Origin: Lachnospiraceae bacterium
GTDB lineage: Bacteria > Bacillota > Clostridia > Lachnospirales > Lachnospiraceae
Length of the DNA: 15,212 nucleotides
Direction of reading: 5' to 3'
NCBI GenBank assembly: GCA_003446735.1
Contig: DMCJ01000015.1
Span: 1 to 15,212 of the forward strand
Made by a program: the position numbers and the translations under genes. The notes under the pieces were generated by a model. The model saw nothing but the letters and a program-made list of their open reading frames with translations. It was not told where the DNA came from and made no database searches. Numbering within the stretch: position 1 is the stretch's first letter; every line of letters starts with the position of its first letter. Positions 1 through 8,243 of the stretch are shown here, in pieces.

Positions 1-850
1 CCGCAACGATAACCGCAAAGAAGGTAGAGATGAACGTTCCGATCTTGATTGACTGCTCATTCTTTATCGCATAGAACTTACCTACCATCTGAGGAAGTCC
101 CCATGTTCCTAAAGATGTAAGAAGTACAACGACAAGAAGGTACATCGGATCGGGTCCGAAGAATGATGTGTAAGCTCCGTTCATAACATCGCTCTCAACC
201 TTGCTCATCTCAATGAGTGAACCCATGAATCCGCCGTTTTTGGAAAGAACGGCCATGATCACCGCAACGATACCTATGAGCATTACTATACCCTGGATAA
301 AATCGTTTACGGCTGTTGCCATATATCCGCCGACTATGACATAGATCGCGGTAAAGAGCGCCATAACGATAACGCAGACAGAATAATCGATGTTAAATGC
401 CATCCTGAAAAGTCTGGAAAGGCCGTTAAAGAGTGATGCGGTATAAGGGATAAGGAATAAGAAGGTGATAAAAGATGCTGCGATCTTAAGTCCCTTTGAT
501 TCATATCTCTTACCGAAATATTCGGGCATGGTCTTTGCCGAAAGATGCTGGGTCTGTATCCTTGTCCTTCTTCCTAAGATGACCCAGGCAAGGAGCGAAC
601 CTATAAATGCATTTCCGAGTCCTATCCACGTGGATGCCACGCCGAAGCTCCATCCGAACTGGCCGGCATAACCGACGAATATTACCGCCGAGAAATAAGA
701 TGTTCCGTAAGCAAAAGCCGTAAGCCAGGGGCCGACGCTCCTGCCGCCTAAAACGAAACCGTTAACGTCTGTTGAATTCTTCCGACAGATTATCCCGACT
801 GCGATAAAGATCGCAAAGAATACGACCAGAAGTGTTACTTTGATAGCCAT
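1..850 (-). CDS. Sodium:solute symporter (SSS family), C-terminus cut by window edge
   Basis: Membrane transporter of the sodium:solute symporter family (PutP/PanF/SglT relatives), which uses the inward Na+ gradient to import a small solute. About 283 codons are visible from ATG at 850; the rest lies beyond the left edge. The start is supported by GAGGAGG 8 nt upstream. The translation opens with a hydrophobic helix (MAIKVTLLVVFFAIFIAVGI), then FVLGGRSVGPWLTAFAYG, a typical SSS opening, and further on GGYMATAVNDFIQGIVMLIG, which matches the conserved GGxxAVxxTDxxQG helix of the family. Several more hydrophobic helices follow. It lies 43 bp after the PfkB-type kinase on the same strand, so it may be the last visible gene of the scfA operon. 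The substrate cannot be read from the sequence; the neighbouring sugar-phosphate kinase hints at, but does not show, a sugar. Family confident, substrate unknown. Confidence 0.88.
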   Translation of the reverse strand, partial: MAIKVTLLVVFFAIFIAVGIICRKNSTDVNGFVLGGRSVGPWLTAFAYGTSYFSAVIFVGYAGQFGWSFGVASTWIGLGNAFIGSLLAWVILGRRTRIQTQHLSAKTMPEYFGKRYESKGLKIAASFITFLFLIPYTASLFNGLSRLFRMAFNIDYSVCVIVMALFTAIYVIVGGYMATAVNDFIQGIVMLIGIVAVIMAVLSKNGGFMGSLIEMSKVESDVMNGAYTSFFGPDPMYLLVVVLLTSLGTWGLPQMVGKFYAIKNEQSIKIGTFISTFFAVIVA

Positions 851-893
851 TTACACTATCCTCCTCAATTAAAATAATAATTTATGTAAACCA

Positions 894-1820
894 CTACAAG
901 CTGACAACCTGAACTCCCGCTATTATACTGTCCATAGTATCTTTGGGGATAACGCCGCTTTCAAACGTAGTCGCATTGGCAGCCGAAATACCTGCGGCAA
1001 GCTGCATCATCCTCTCATCGGAAAGATCCTGAAGATGTGCCAAAACGCAGGCTGCCACAACACAGTCTCCGCTTCCGACGGTATTTACCGTCTTTATCAC
1101 AGGGGGAACGGCCTTTATAACCCTGGTCTTGGTAATGCTTAGTATACCCTTCTTGCCCATTGAGACCACGACTCTCGATACACCGCCTTTTATGAAATTA
1201 TATGCAGCCTGTATCATCTCTCCCTCGGTGGAAAGTCTTCTTCCCGCCGCGTACTCTAATTCTTTTCTGTTGGGCTTTACAAGATAAGGAGCTTCCTTAA
1301 GCCCTTCTTTTAAAGGCTCTCCGCTCGTATCAAGGAAGGTCTTTTTATCGTTTTCCTTGCATATCCTTATGAGCTTGGCATAAAAATCAACGCTCAAGCC
1401 CTCCGTAAGACTTCCGGAAAGGACCACATATTCACTCTTTTTTACGAGTTTTTCAAAGGTATCAAGGAACTTGTCCCTTTCAAAAGGAGCGATCACGGGA
1501 CCGGGCTCCAGGATCTCGGTCACATATCCGTCATCGGAGATTATATTCGTATTTGTCCTTGTTGCCTGTCTTACTCTTGTAAACGCGGTAGTGACATTAA
1601 GTTCCTTTAATGCATTTTCCACAAATTCTCCGGCATAGCCTCCTAAGAAACCTGTGGCCGTCACGTCAATGTTAAACTGCCTTAACACCTTGGTGACATT
1701 TATGCCCTTTCCTCCGGGAAGTGCCGAAAGATCCCTCATCCTGTTAACCTGACCGGGCATGAGCCTGTCTGCATGATAAGTATTGTCCACTGCCGGGTTG
1801 ATCGTAACGGTAAGTACCAT
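894..1820 (-). CDS. fruK: 1-phosphofructokinase-like PfkB-family sugar phosphate kinase
   Basis: Predicted cytoplasmic kinase that phosphorylates fructose 1-phosphate to fructose 1,6-bisphosphate with ATP; the close relative LacC uses tagatose 6-phosphate. The 308-aa product begins MVLTVTINPAVDNTY, the classic FruK/LacC opening. GGKGIN is at residues 36-41, LSGSLTEG at 134-141, KPNRKEL at 182-188 and the catalytic NTVGSGD, with its Asp near 252, in the C-terminal PfkB signature. An ATG seven codons upstream (1841) lies inside recJ; the ATG at 1820 is preferred because it gives the family N-terminus and has GAGGTG just upstream, made of the last codons of recJ. The stop of recJ is one base before this start, so translation is probably coupled. 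No fruA PTS gene or fruR regulator is in the window, so the assignment to 1-phosphofructokinase rather than tagatose-6-phosphate kinase rests on sequence alone. Confidence 0.85.
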   Translation of the reverse strand: MVLTVTINPAVDNTYHADRLMPGQVNRMRDLSALPGGKGINVTKVLRQFNIDVTATGFLGGYAGEFVENALKELNVTTAFTRVRQATRTNTNIISDDGYVTEILEPGPVIAPFERDKFLDTFEKLVKKSEYVVLSGSLTEGLSVDFYAKLIRICKENDKKTFLDTSGEPLKEGLKEAPYLVKPNRKELEYAAGRRLSTEGEMIQAAYNFIKGGVSRVVVSMGKKGILSITKTRVIKAVPPVIKTVNTVGSGDCVVAACVLAHLQDLSDERMMQLAAGISAANATTFESGVIPKDTMDSIIAGVQVVSL

Positions 1821-1821
1821 T

Positions 1822-3567
1822 TTACACCTCTTGTTCTTCAAACATCATATGTTTTATGGTTAATTCCGTGGTAGTCCTTCCTCTGAAGGTATTCTTTCCG
1901 ACGCTGTATGCGATCGAAAGCTTTCCACCATGGCTTTCTATTTCTGAATACATCTCATCGGCCGCTCCGAAAGCTATAGCGTCAAACCTCGCGCCGCCTT
2001 CTCCGGTGACCACTCCCTTAAGCACGTTTCGCTTTGCTCCGAATATCTTAAGATTCGTAAACGTCACGTTCTTTTCGGCAAATAAAGGAGTCGGATTGCC
2101 CGTACCAAAGGGCTCTAATACCTTAAGCTCTTCTATAAGAGCATCACTTACGCATCTTACGGGCATCGGGATATCTATCATGACCTTTTCTATAAGGTCT
2201 TCGTCTTTTAAGCTGCAGCTTTCATTTATCCTTTTCCGGAATTCTTCTTCATCGCCGCTTTTTATCGAAAGCCCGGCCGCGCCGGTATGTCCTCCGAACT
2301 TTACAAAGATATCCTTTATCTTCGTCATCTCTTCAAACATATTATAGGCTTCGATGCTCCGCCCGCTGCCCTTTGTCCCGTTTTCCGCCTTTGTAAGGAC
2401 AAAGGAAGGCTTTTTGTATCTTTCGCGAAGTCTTCCGGCTATTATCCCGGCGAGGGATTCGTGCATGTCCGGAAGAAATACACAGATAACTTTTTCTTCT
2501 TTATAAGCGGGATCGTTTTCCACTATTTCAATGGCCTTCTTAAATCCCTCCTCGGTAAGATCCTGTCTTACCCTGTTCATTTCCCTAAGCTCTACGGCCA
2601 TCTTGACAGCCTCGGCCCTTTCCCTGCAGGTAAGCAGCTCTATCCCTCTGAGTGCCGTATCAAGCCTGCCCGATGCATTTAAGCAGGGGCCTATTATAAA
2701 CCCTATGTGATAGGGTGTTAATGTCTTATCAGAAAGTTCGCACTGTTCTATAAGCGCCTTAAGGCCTATATTACCGGTATTTTCTATAAGCGGAAGCCCG
2801 TATTTTACGATGAGGTGATTCTCACCAACAAGCGGCATCACATCTTCGATTGTCGCAAAAGCCGCAAAGGAAAGAAGCTCATCATCAAGTTCTTTCGTCA
2901 TATCGGGCATTTCATCATATGATAAGAGTGCCTTTATAAATTTATAGGCGACCACTCCACCGCAGACTTCCTTGAAGGGGTAGGTACACTCTTTCTGCTT
3001 CTGATCTATGACCGCATCGGCATCGGGGATCCTGTATTTACGGACTCCCCCTTCTTCATCAAAGGGTACTTCGTGATGATCCGTAACTATAACGGTCATC
3101 CCGCTCTTTTTTGCCTTCTCAACGGGGCCGAAAGCCGCTATTCCGTTATCGCATGTTATGACAAGATCCGTTTTATCTTCGATAGCTTCATCGATAAGGC
3201 GTTCATTAAGGCCGTATCCGTCATCTATCCTGTGAGGGATACGAACATCGCAATCTCCTCCGGCATATCTTATTCCCTTATCAAGGATATAAGAAGAACA
3301 GATCCCGTCCACATCATAGTCTCCTATAATACGGATCTTTTTCCCGCTTTTGATCGCATCCTTCATAAGGGATGTACCCTTTTCCATGTCCTTAAACAAA
3401 AACGGATCGAAAAGGTCCTCTCTCTTTCCGTTTAAGAACATGCCTATCTCCTCATTAGTTTCCATATCCCTGTTCCTTAAAAGGCGGGCTGTGATCGGAG
3501 ATATATTAAATTTTGCCGACAAAGCATTAAAGTCCGCGCGCTTTGTTTCAACAAACCATTTTTCCAT
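1822..3567 (-). CDS. recJ: Single-stranded-DNA-specific exonuclease RecJ
   Basis: 5'-3' single-strand DNA exonuclease of the DHH phosphoesterase superfamily, acting in RecFOR recombination, mismatch repair and base-excision repair. At 581 aa it matches the usual RecJ core length. Visible motifs: DYDVDG at residues 83-88 (metal-binding motif I), PHRIDDGYGL at 111-120, CDNG at 139-142 and DHH at 163-165 in the DHH domain; GPCLNASGRL near 293-302; then the DHHA1 part with HESLAGIIAGRL at 369-380, GSGRSI at 400-405 and FGGHTGAAGLSI at 424-435; the remainder is the OB-fold-like C-terminus. The start ATG lies 4 bp after the antiporter stop and has no strong Shine-Dalgarno, which suggests translational coupling to the upstream gene. 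It is followed after one base by the kinase. A recJ close to secD/secF is a common arrangement in Firmicutes; here the antiporter gene is inserted between them. Confidence 0.96.
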   Translation of the reverse strand: MEKWFVETKRADFNALSAKFNISPITARLLRNRDMETNEEIGMFLNGKREDLFDPFLFKDMEKGTSLMKDAIKSGKKIRIIGDYDVDGICSSYILDKGIRYAGGDCDVRIPHRIDDGYGLNERLIDEAIEDKTDLVITCDNGIAAFGPVEKAKKSGMTVIVTDHHEVPFDEEGGVRKYRIPDADAVIDQKQKECTYPFKEVCGGVVAYKFIKALLSYDEMPDMTKELDDELLSFAAFATIEDVMPLVGENHLIVKYGLPLIENTGNIGLKALIEQCELSDKTLTPYHIGFIIGPCLNASGRLDTALRGIELLTCRERAEAVKMAVELREMNRVRQDLTEEGFKKAIEIVENDPAYKEEKVICVFLPDMHESLAGIIAGRLRERYKKPSFVLTKAENGTKGSGRSIEAYNMFEEMTKIKDIFVKFGGHTGAAGLSIKSGDEEEFRKRINESCSLKDEDLIEKVMIDIPMPVRCVSDALIEELKVLEPFGTGNPTPLFAEKNVTFTNLKIFGAKRNVLKGVVTGEGGARFDAIAFGAADEMYSEIESHGGKLSIAYSVGKNTFRGRTTTELTIKHMMFEEQEV

Positions 3568-3571
3568 GAGA

Positions 3572-4504
3572 TCAGCTTAAGAGATATACAAAATAGCCTG
3601 CATACATGATCAGCATTATGCCCGCGGATATCTTTCCGAGCCTCTTCTTATAGAGTACGCATACCCATAAAAAGAGGGCTGCAGCAAACGCTACCGCGGT
3701 GTCTACAAGAAAGCTTCGCGCAAAGATGACGGGAGTTATAAGAGCCGTAGTCCCGCAGACAAAGAGAATATTAAAGATATTGCTTCCTACTATATTTCCG
3801 ATGGCAATGTCGGTCTGTCCTTTCCTTGCAGCGGTAATACCGGTTACAAGCTCGGGAAGTGAAGTTCCGAAAGCCACTATCGTAAGACCTATGAAACGAT
3901 CGCTCATTCCGAAGAACTGAGCTATCCTGGTGGCGGCATCAACAGCCACATCCGCTCCGTATACAACAAGGGCGGCTCCTGCAACAGCCATGATAAGAAG
4001 GAGCCATACGGGCCTTTTCTTTCCTTCTTTTTCCTCTTCACTCTTACCGTTTTTGGCTGAAATGAAAAGATAGATAAGATAGACGATAAAAAGTACCCAG
4101 AGTGCAACACCTTCGATCCTTCCTATAACACCTCCGGTAAATCCGAAGAAGAAGAAGGCTGCCGTAGTAAGAAGCAAAAAGGGCATCTCGTACTTTATCG
4201 TAGACTCTCCCACGGGAAGAGCCGCGATAAGTGCCGTGACACCCAATATTACAAGAATATTCATAATGTTGCTTCCGACAACATTACCAACCGTAATACC
4301 TGCGCTTCCCTTAATCGCGGATGTGATGCTGACCGCAGCCTCCGGAGCGCTTGTCCCCATGGCCACGATGGTCAGACCTATCACTATCTGCGGGATACCG
4401 AATTTATCGGCTATGCCCGCAGCTCCCTCCACAAACACGTCGGCGCCCTTTACAAGCAGCACAAAACCGACAACAAGAAGCAAAAACTGTATTACGATCT
4501 CCAT
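3572..4504 (-). CDS. Calcium/sodium antiporter (CaCA family, YrbG-like)
   Basis: Inner-membrane cation exchanger of the CaCA superfamily, expected to export Ca2+ in exchange for Na+ or H+. The 310-aa protein shows the two inverted alpha repeats of the family: repeat 1 with GTSAPE at residues 50-55 and GNVVGSNIMN at 73-82; repeat 2 with GTSLPE at 213-218 and GNIVGSNIFN at 236-245. The acidic residues in the two GTSxPE motifs are the expected ion ligands. About ten hydrophobic helices are visible, split by a short charged loop near 150-164 (KNGKSEEEKEGKKR), which is much smaller than the regulatory loop of eukaryotic NCX. It starts 2 bp after the secDF stop and ends 4 bp before recJ. Its position between secDF and recJ is not part of the usual clostridial order as I know it, so this may be a lineage-specific insertion. 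Ion specificity is inferred from family only. Confidence 0.93.
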   Translation of the reverse strand: MEIVIQFLLLVVGFVLLVKGADVFVEGAAGIADKFGIPQIVIGLTIVAMGTSAPEAAVSITSAIKGSAGITVGNVVGSNIMNILVILGVTALIAALPVGESTIKYEMPFLLLTTAAFFFFGFTGGVIGRIEGVALWVLFIVYLIYLFISAKNGKSEEEKEGKKRPVWLLLIMAVAGAALVVYGADVAVDAATRIAQFFGMSDRFIGLTIVAFGTSLPELVTGITAARKGQTDIAIGNIVGSNIFNILFVCGTTALITPVIFARSFLVDTAVAFAAALFLWVCVLYKKRLGKISAGIMLIMYAGYFVYLLS

Positions 4505-4506
4505 AT

Positions 4507-6765
4507 TTATTTTTTGTCCTTTTTAACTATTTTTGTACGCATTACATACCATAAAGGTCCGGTGATGCATACTGATGAATAAGCACCGCAGATTATACCT
4601 ACCATTAAAGGAGCCGCAAACTCCCTGATGCTCGTAACACCTAAGATATACAGAACGAACACCGTTATAAATGTGGTGAGCGATGTATTTATGCTTCGTG
4701 TAAGAGTCTGGGTGATACTTGCGTTTACCACTTCCGAAAGATCTGCTTTCTTCATGGTCTTTAAATTCTCTCTTATACGGTCGAAGATGACGATCGTCGC
4801 GTTAATGGAATAACCGACTATCGTAAGCATACATGCGATAAAGGTATTACCTACGCTCGTACGAGAGAACGCATAGAATGCAAGTACGACTAAAACGTCA
4901 TGTACAAGGGCAAGTACCGCACTTGTAGCAAAGCGGAGATCCTTGAACCTGATCCAGATATAAAGGAGCATGAGTATGGTCGCTATTATAACGGCTATGA
5001 TCGCATCACGTCTCATCTCGTTGGAGATGGTAGCCGATATGGTCTCGGACTGGATATTCTCCGCAGGAATGCTGAAGTTTGAAAGAAGGGTTTCTTCCAT
5101 CTCTTCTCTTTCCGCTACCGTAAGTGTCCTTGTCTTTATGATAACTTCGTTTGTTCCCGTAACCTTCTGGGTCTGGACAGCACCGTCGCCGGTGATCTTT
5201 TCGATAAGGGGAACTACCTTGGCATCGAGCTGCTCTATGGTCATATCCTCATTGAATGTGACCGTTGTGGAAGTACCGCCCATAAACTCCATCGAGAAGT
5301 TGAGGGTATTTCCTATGGAAGACTTATTTACAAAGAGCATAGCAACGCCGGCAAGGATGATCGCTATGGAAATACCGAATGTGATGGCCTTCTTGCTGAC
5401 AAAGTTGATTGTATTTCTTTCCTTTGTCTTTCCGTAAAGCTTTTCGGATGTGCATCCTAAGCTTACGAATATATTTATGAGAAGTCTTGATACGACAAGT
5501 GCGGTAAACATCGATAAAACGATACCTATCATAAGGGTCTGAGCGAATCCCTTGATGGATCCGGATCCCATTAAGATAAGTACGATCGCTGCAAGGAGCG
5601 TTGTAACGTTACCGTCTACGATCGCGCTGGTAGCCTTCTCAAATCCGGCTTTGACCGCGCTCTCAACACCTCTTCCCGCGCCTATCTCTTCTCTGATACG
5701 TGCGAAGATGATTACATTGGCATCAACCGCCATACCTACGGAAAGGATGATACCTGCAATACCCGGAAGGGTAAGTGTAATATTAAATCCGTTAAGGACT
5801 AAGAGTATCATGATCACATAAAGTATAAGTGCAAGTGATGCAACGAAACCGGGAAGGAGGTAAACAACGATCATGAAGATACATACGAGTATGATACCTA
5901 TGATACCTGCTTTGATACCGCCTGCAAGAGCATCGCTTCCGAGCTGTGCGCCCACGACATTGGATCTCATTTCCTCAAGCTCAAGCTTAAGACCACCGAT
6001 ACGGATCGTGGATGCCAAAGTCTTTGCTTCCTCGATACCGTCCATACCCGTTATCTGAGCCTGACCGCCTGTTATTATGGCCTGAACCCTGGGAACGCTT
6101 ATGAGCTCTCCGTCATAGTAGATCGCAATGGATTCTCCCTTATTGTATGCTCTCTCCGTTGCCTTTGCGAAAGCTTCGGAACCTTCGGGAGTAAACATCA
6201 GCTCTACGACATATTCGCTTTCCTTAACACCCTGGCTCGATGTCGTCTGGCCTGCCTGTGCAGCCTGTACCATCGTTCCGTCTAAGGGAATGCTTCCCTC
6301 AGCCATTAACGTATCTATATCTTTGGTAAGTGCATATACGCCCTTGCCGTTTTCATCTACTCCTACGAACTGGTAGTTAAGATCGCCTGCTTCGTTCGTC
6401 ATATATATAAAATAGAGACTACCGGGACGGCCGAGCTCTTCAAGGATGCGGTTGGCATCCGTAACACCGGGGATCTCGATATTGATACGGTCAAGACCCT
6501 CCTGATAAACCTGAGCTTCGGTGGAATATCCCTCGACACGCTTCTGGAGCTTATAGATCGTATCCTCCATGTCAGCGGTATCCGGAGTCTCCTCTCCCAC
6601 AACCTGATAGGTAATGGATACACCGCCGGCAAGATCAAGGCCCTGCTTGATGTTTGCCGCACTTCCGGCATGGGAAGATCCTATACCGACAAGGACTGCA
6701 TATCCCATCGCCACTATGGCTATAACAAATAATACAGCCGCCAGGATGGCAGTTTTCTTTTTCAT
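4507..6765 (-). CDS. secDF: Fused protein translocase subunit SecDF
   Basis: Integral membrane component of the Sec translocon that uses the proton gradient to help pull preproteins across the membrane after SecA/SecYEG. The 752-aa product is a natural SecD-SecF fusion, similar in length to Bacillus SecDF. The SecD half has an N-terminal helix (about 7-27), QGLDLAGG at 41-48 (the conserved D1-type motif), a periplasmic P1 head with GRPGSLYF near 112-119, and the helix motif LPGIAGIILSVGMAVDANV ending near 351, which holds the key Asp of the proton path. The SecF half begins near 452, with EFMGGTS at 493-499, a second extracellular domain, and GYSINATIVIFDRIREN, the counterpart of the SecD DANV helix. 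The start is firm: GAGAGGAGAG lies upstream and its ATG overlaps the scfB stop as ATGA. That overlap ties SecDF synthesis to the SCIFF maturase. It is followed 2 bp later by the antiporter. Confidence 0.97.
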   Translation of the reverse strand: MKKKTAILAAVLFVIAIVAMGYAVLVGIGSSHAGSAANIKQGLDLAGGVSITYQVVGEETPDTADMEDTIYKLQKRVEGYSTEAQVYQEGLDRINIEIPGVTDANRILEELGRPGSLYFIYMTNEAGDLNYQFVGVDENGKGVYALTKDIDTLMAEGSIPLDGTMVQAAQAGQTTSSQGVKESEYVVELMFTPEGSEAFAKATERAYNKGESIAIYYDGELISVPRVQAIITGGQAQITGMDGIEEAKTLASTIRIGGLKLELEEMRSNVVGAQLGSDALAGGIKAGIIGIILVCIFMIVVYLLPGFVASLALILYVIMILLVLNGFNITLTLPGIAGIILSVGMAVDANVIIFARIREEIGAGRGVESAVKAGFEKATSAIVDGNVTTLLAAIVLILMGSGSIKGFAQTLMIGIVLSMFTALVVSRLLINIFVSLGCTSEKLYGKTKERNTINFVSKKAITFGISIAIILAGVAMLFVNKSSIGNTLNFSMEFMGGTSTTVTFNEDMTIEQLDAKVVPLIEKITGDGAVQTQKVTGTNEVIIKTRTLTVAEREEMEETLLSNFSIPAENIQSETISATISNEMRRDAIIAVIIATILMLLYIWIRFKDLRFATSAVLALVHDVLVVLAFYAFSRTSVGNTFIACMLTIVGYSINATIVIFDRIRENLKTMKKADLSEVVNASITQTLTRSINTSLTTFITVFVLYILGVTSIREFAAPLMVGIICGAYSSVCITGPLWYVMRTKIVKKDKK

Positions 6766-8177
6766 AATGTGTTACTCTCCTCTCTTTCGTTTCGTGCGGC
6801 CTGTAACATGAGCGCGCACTCAACCCTCTTCCTCTGAAGTTTGCAACCGGTTTCGTATGAGCCGTTTATATCCTTACTGAAATGGAAGGAATTTGCGGCA
6901 CAGCCACCGCTGCAATAGAACTTTGCAAAGCAGTCGCCGCATTCCTTTTTCTCATAGACGTTGCACTTTTTAAATTTCTCGCAAAGCTCTTTATTTGTGA
7001 TCCCCTCATCAACATTCCCTAAAAGGAAACTCTCCTCTCCTACGAACTGATGACAGGGATACAGCTCTCCCGAAGGCGTGACGGCAAGATATTCCGTCCC
7101 CGATCCGCAGCCCGAAAGCCTTTTGTAAACACAGGGGCCGCCTTCAAGATCTATCATGAAATGGAAGAAATTAAAACCTCTTCCTTCATCTTCCCTTTTG
7201 AGCATCTCTCTGGCAAGGATGTCATACTGCTTGCAGAGAGTATCGATATCTTCTTCTCTTAAAGCATAATCCTCTTTGGGATCTGCAACTACCGGCTCAA
7301 CCGATATCTGCTTAAACCCGAGATCGGCAAGTGATAATACATCCTTTGCAAAATCCGTATTATACCTTGTGTAAGTACCTCTTACATAATAATTCATCTG
7401 ACCTCTGCTCTCGGCCGTTTTGATGAACTTGGGGATGATCACATCGTAGCTTCCCGCTCCCGACCTTGTCGGGCGCATCTTATCATGGATCTCTTTTCTT
7501 CCGTCCACCGATAATACGATATTGCCCATCTCCTTATTGACAAAATCAAGCACCTCGTCATTTAAAAGGACGCCGTTAGTCGTTAAGGTAAAACGGAAAT
7601 TCTTATTATGTTCTTTTTCGATGCTTCTTCCGTACTTTACAAGCTTCTTTACCACTTCCCAGTTAAGGAGCGGCTCTCCTCCGAAGAAGTCGACTTCGAG
7701 ATTCCTTCGTGAGCCTGAATTCTCTACGAGAAAATCAAGAGCTTTCTTTCCGGTCTCAAGGCTCATAAGCCCTCTTTCGCCGTGGTATTCGCCCTCACCC
7801 GCAAAGCAGTATCTGCAGGATAAGTTACAGTCATGAGCCACGTGAAGACAAAGTGCCTTTACTACGGTCTGTCTTTTGGAAAATTCATCGATATAGGGCT
7901 TATATACGTCCTCGGTATAAAGATCACCTTCTTTATAAAGGGTAAATATCTCGGATGCAAGCTCCTTTATCTCATCATCATCAAGTGATGAAAGCTCGTC
8001 ATGCTCATCCTTTAAGGACATGGCCTTACTTATAAAAGCCGCCTCGTCCCCTCTGCCTTCAGCAGTCTTTTCAAGAATGGGAATAAGCACAAACGCCGCC
8101 TCGTCCACTACATGGACGCTACCGCTGTTTACATCGAGAACCATATTAAAGCCGTTGTTTTTAAATGTATGTATCAT
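6762..8177 (-). CDS. scfB: SCIFF peptide maturase, radical SAM/SPASM enzyme
   Basis: Radical S-adenosylmethionine enzyme that installs Cys thioether cross-links on the adjacent six-cysteine (SCIFF) peptide; characterised relatives are CteB and Tte1186. Of 471 residues, the N-terminal part (about 1-100) is the peptide-recognition region and contains NMVLDVNSGSVHVVDE, typical of this subfamily. The radical SAM [4Fe-4S] motif is C117-x3-C121-x2-C124, followed by FFGGEP at 164-169 for SAM binding. The C-terminal SPASM region is cysteine-rich (CGSGTEYLAV, YPCHQF, ECGDCFAKFYCSGGCA, YETGCKL) and should carry two auxiliary clusters. I chose ATG at 8177 over an in-frame TTG at 8192, because MIHTFKNNGF is the family start and CAGGGA precedes it. 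Its stop overlaps the secDF start by 4 bp. The scfA gene ends 66 bp upstream, separated by a hairpin. Confidence 0.95.
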   Translation of the reverse strand: MIHTFKNNGFNMVLDVNSGSVHVVDEAAFVLIPILEKTAEGRGDEAAFISKAMSLKDEHDELSSLDDDEIKELASEIFTLYKEGDLYTEDVYKPYIDEFSKRQTVVKALCLHVAHDCNLSCRYCFAGEGEYHGERGLMSLETGKKALDFLVENSGSRRNLEVDFFGGEPLLNWEVVKKLVKYGRSIEKEHNKNFRFTLTTNGVLLNDEVLDFVNKEMGNIVLSVDGRKEIHDKMRPTRSGAGSYDVIIPKFIKTAESRGQMNYYVRGTYTRYNTDFAKDVLSLADLGFKQISVEPVVADPKEDYALREEDIDTLCKQYDILAREMLKREDEGRGFNFFHFMIDLEGGPCVYKRLSGCGSGTEYLAVTPSGELYPCHQFVGEESFLLGNVDEGITNKELCEKFKKCNVYEKKECGDCFAKFYCSGGCAANSFHFSKDINGSYETGCKLQRKRVECALMLQAARNEREESNTL

Positions 8178-8196
8178 AAATCCCTGACACAAAGCA

Positions 8197-8218
8197 AAGC
8201 AGCGATCTCTCGCTGCCT
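8197..8218 (-). promoter_or_regulatory. Hairpin between scfA and scfB, possible attenuator or processing site
   Basis: On the minus strand, GCAGCGA and TCGCTGC form a perfect 7-bp stem closed by GAGA, a GNRA-type tetraloop, and two further pairs (A-U, G-U) extend it. It is followed by the T-rich stretch TTTGCTTTG rather than a clean U-run. It lies 25 nt after the scfA stop and ends 19 nt before the scfB ATG. I infer a partial terminator or a 3'-end stabiliser giving more precursor than enzyme transcript. The structure is seen; its function is inferred. Confidence 0.55.
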
Positions 8219-8243
8219 GAGTGCTTAAGAAACCTGTTCTTTA

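Noticed and set aside
851..903. Possible promoter TTGTAG-17-TATTTT between the kinase and symporter genes
   Set aside because: The -35 box matches consensus at only three positions and the gap is AT-rich, where such matches arise by chance.
1821..1841. Upstream ATG of the 1-phosphofructokinase-like gene (seven extra codons)
   Set aside because: It lies inside recJ, lacks a ribosome binding site, and adds residues not seen in the family; the ATG at 1820 has GAGGTG upstream.
1856..2682. Two plus-strand open frames (163 and 131 codons) antisense to recJ
   Set aside because: recJ has all its motifs on the minus strand; these frames have no recognisable domains and reflect codon bias of the opposite strand.
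4970..6376. Several plus-strand open frames antisense to secDF
   Set aside because: Low-complexity Ser/Ile/Met-rich translations with no ribosome binding site pattern; the real coding strand is clear.
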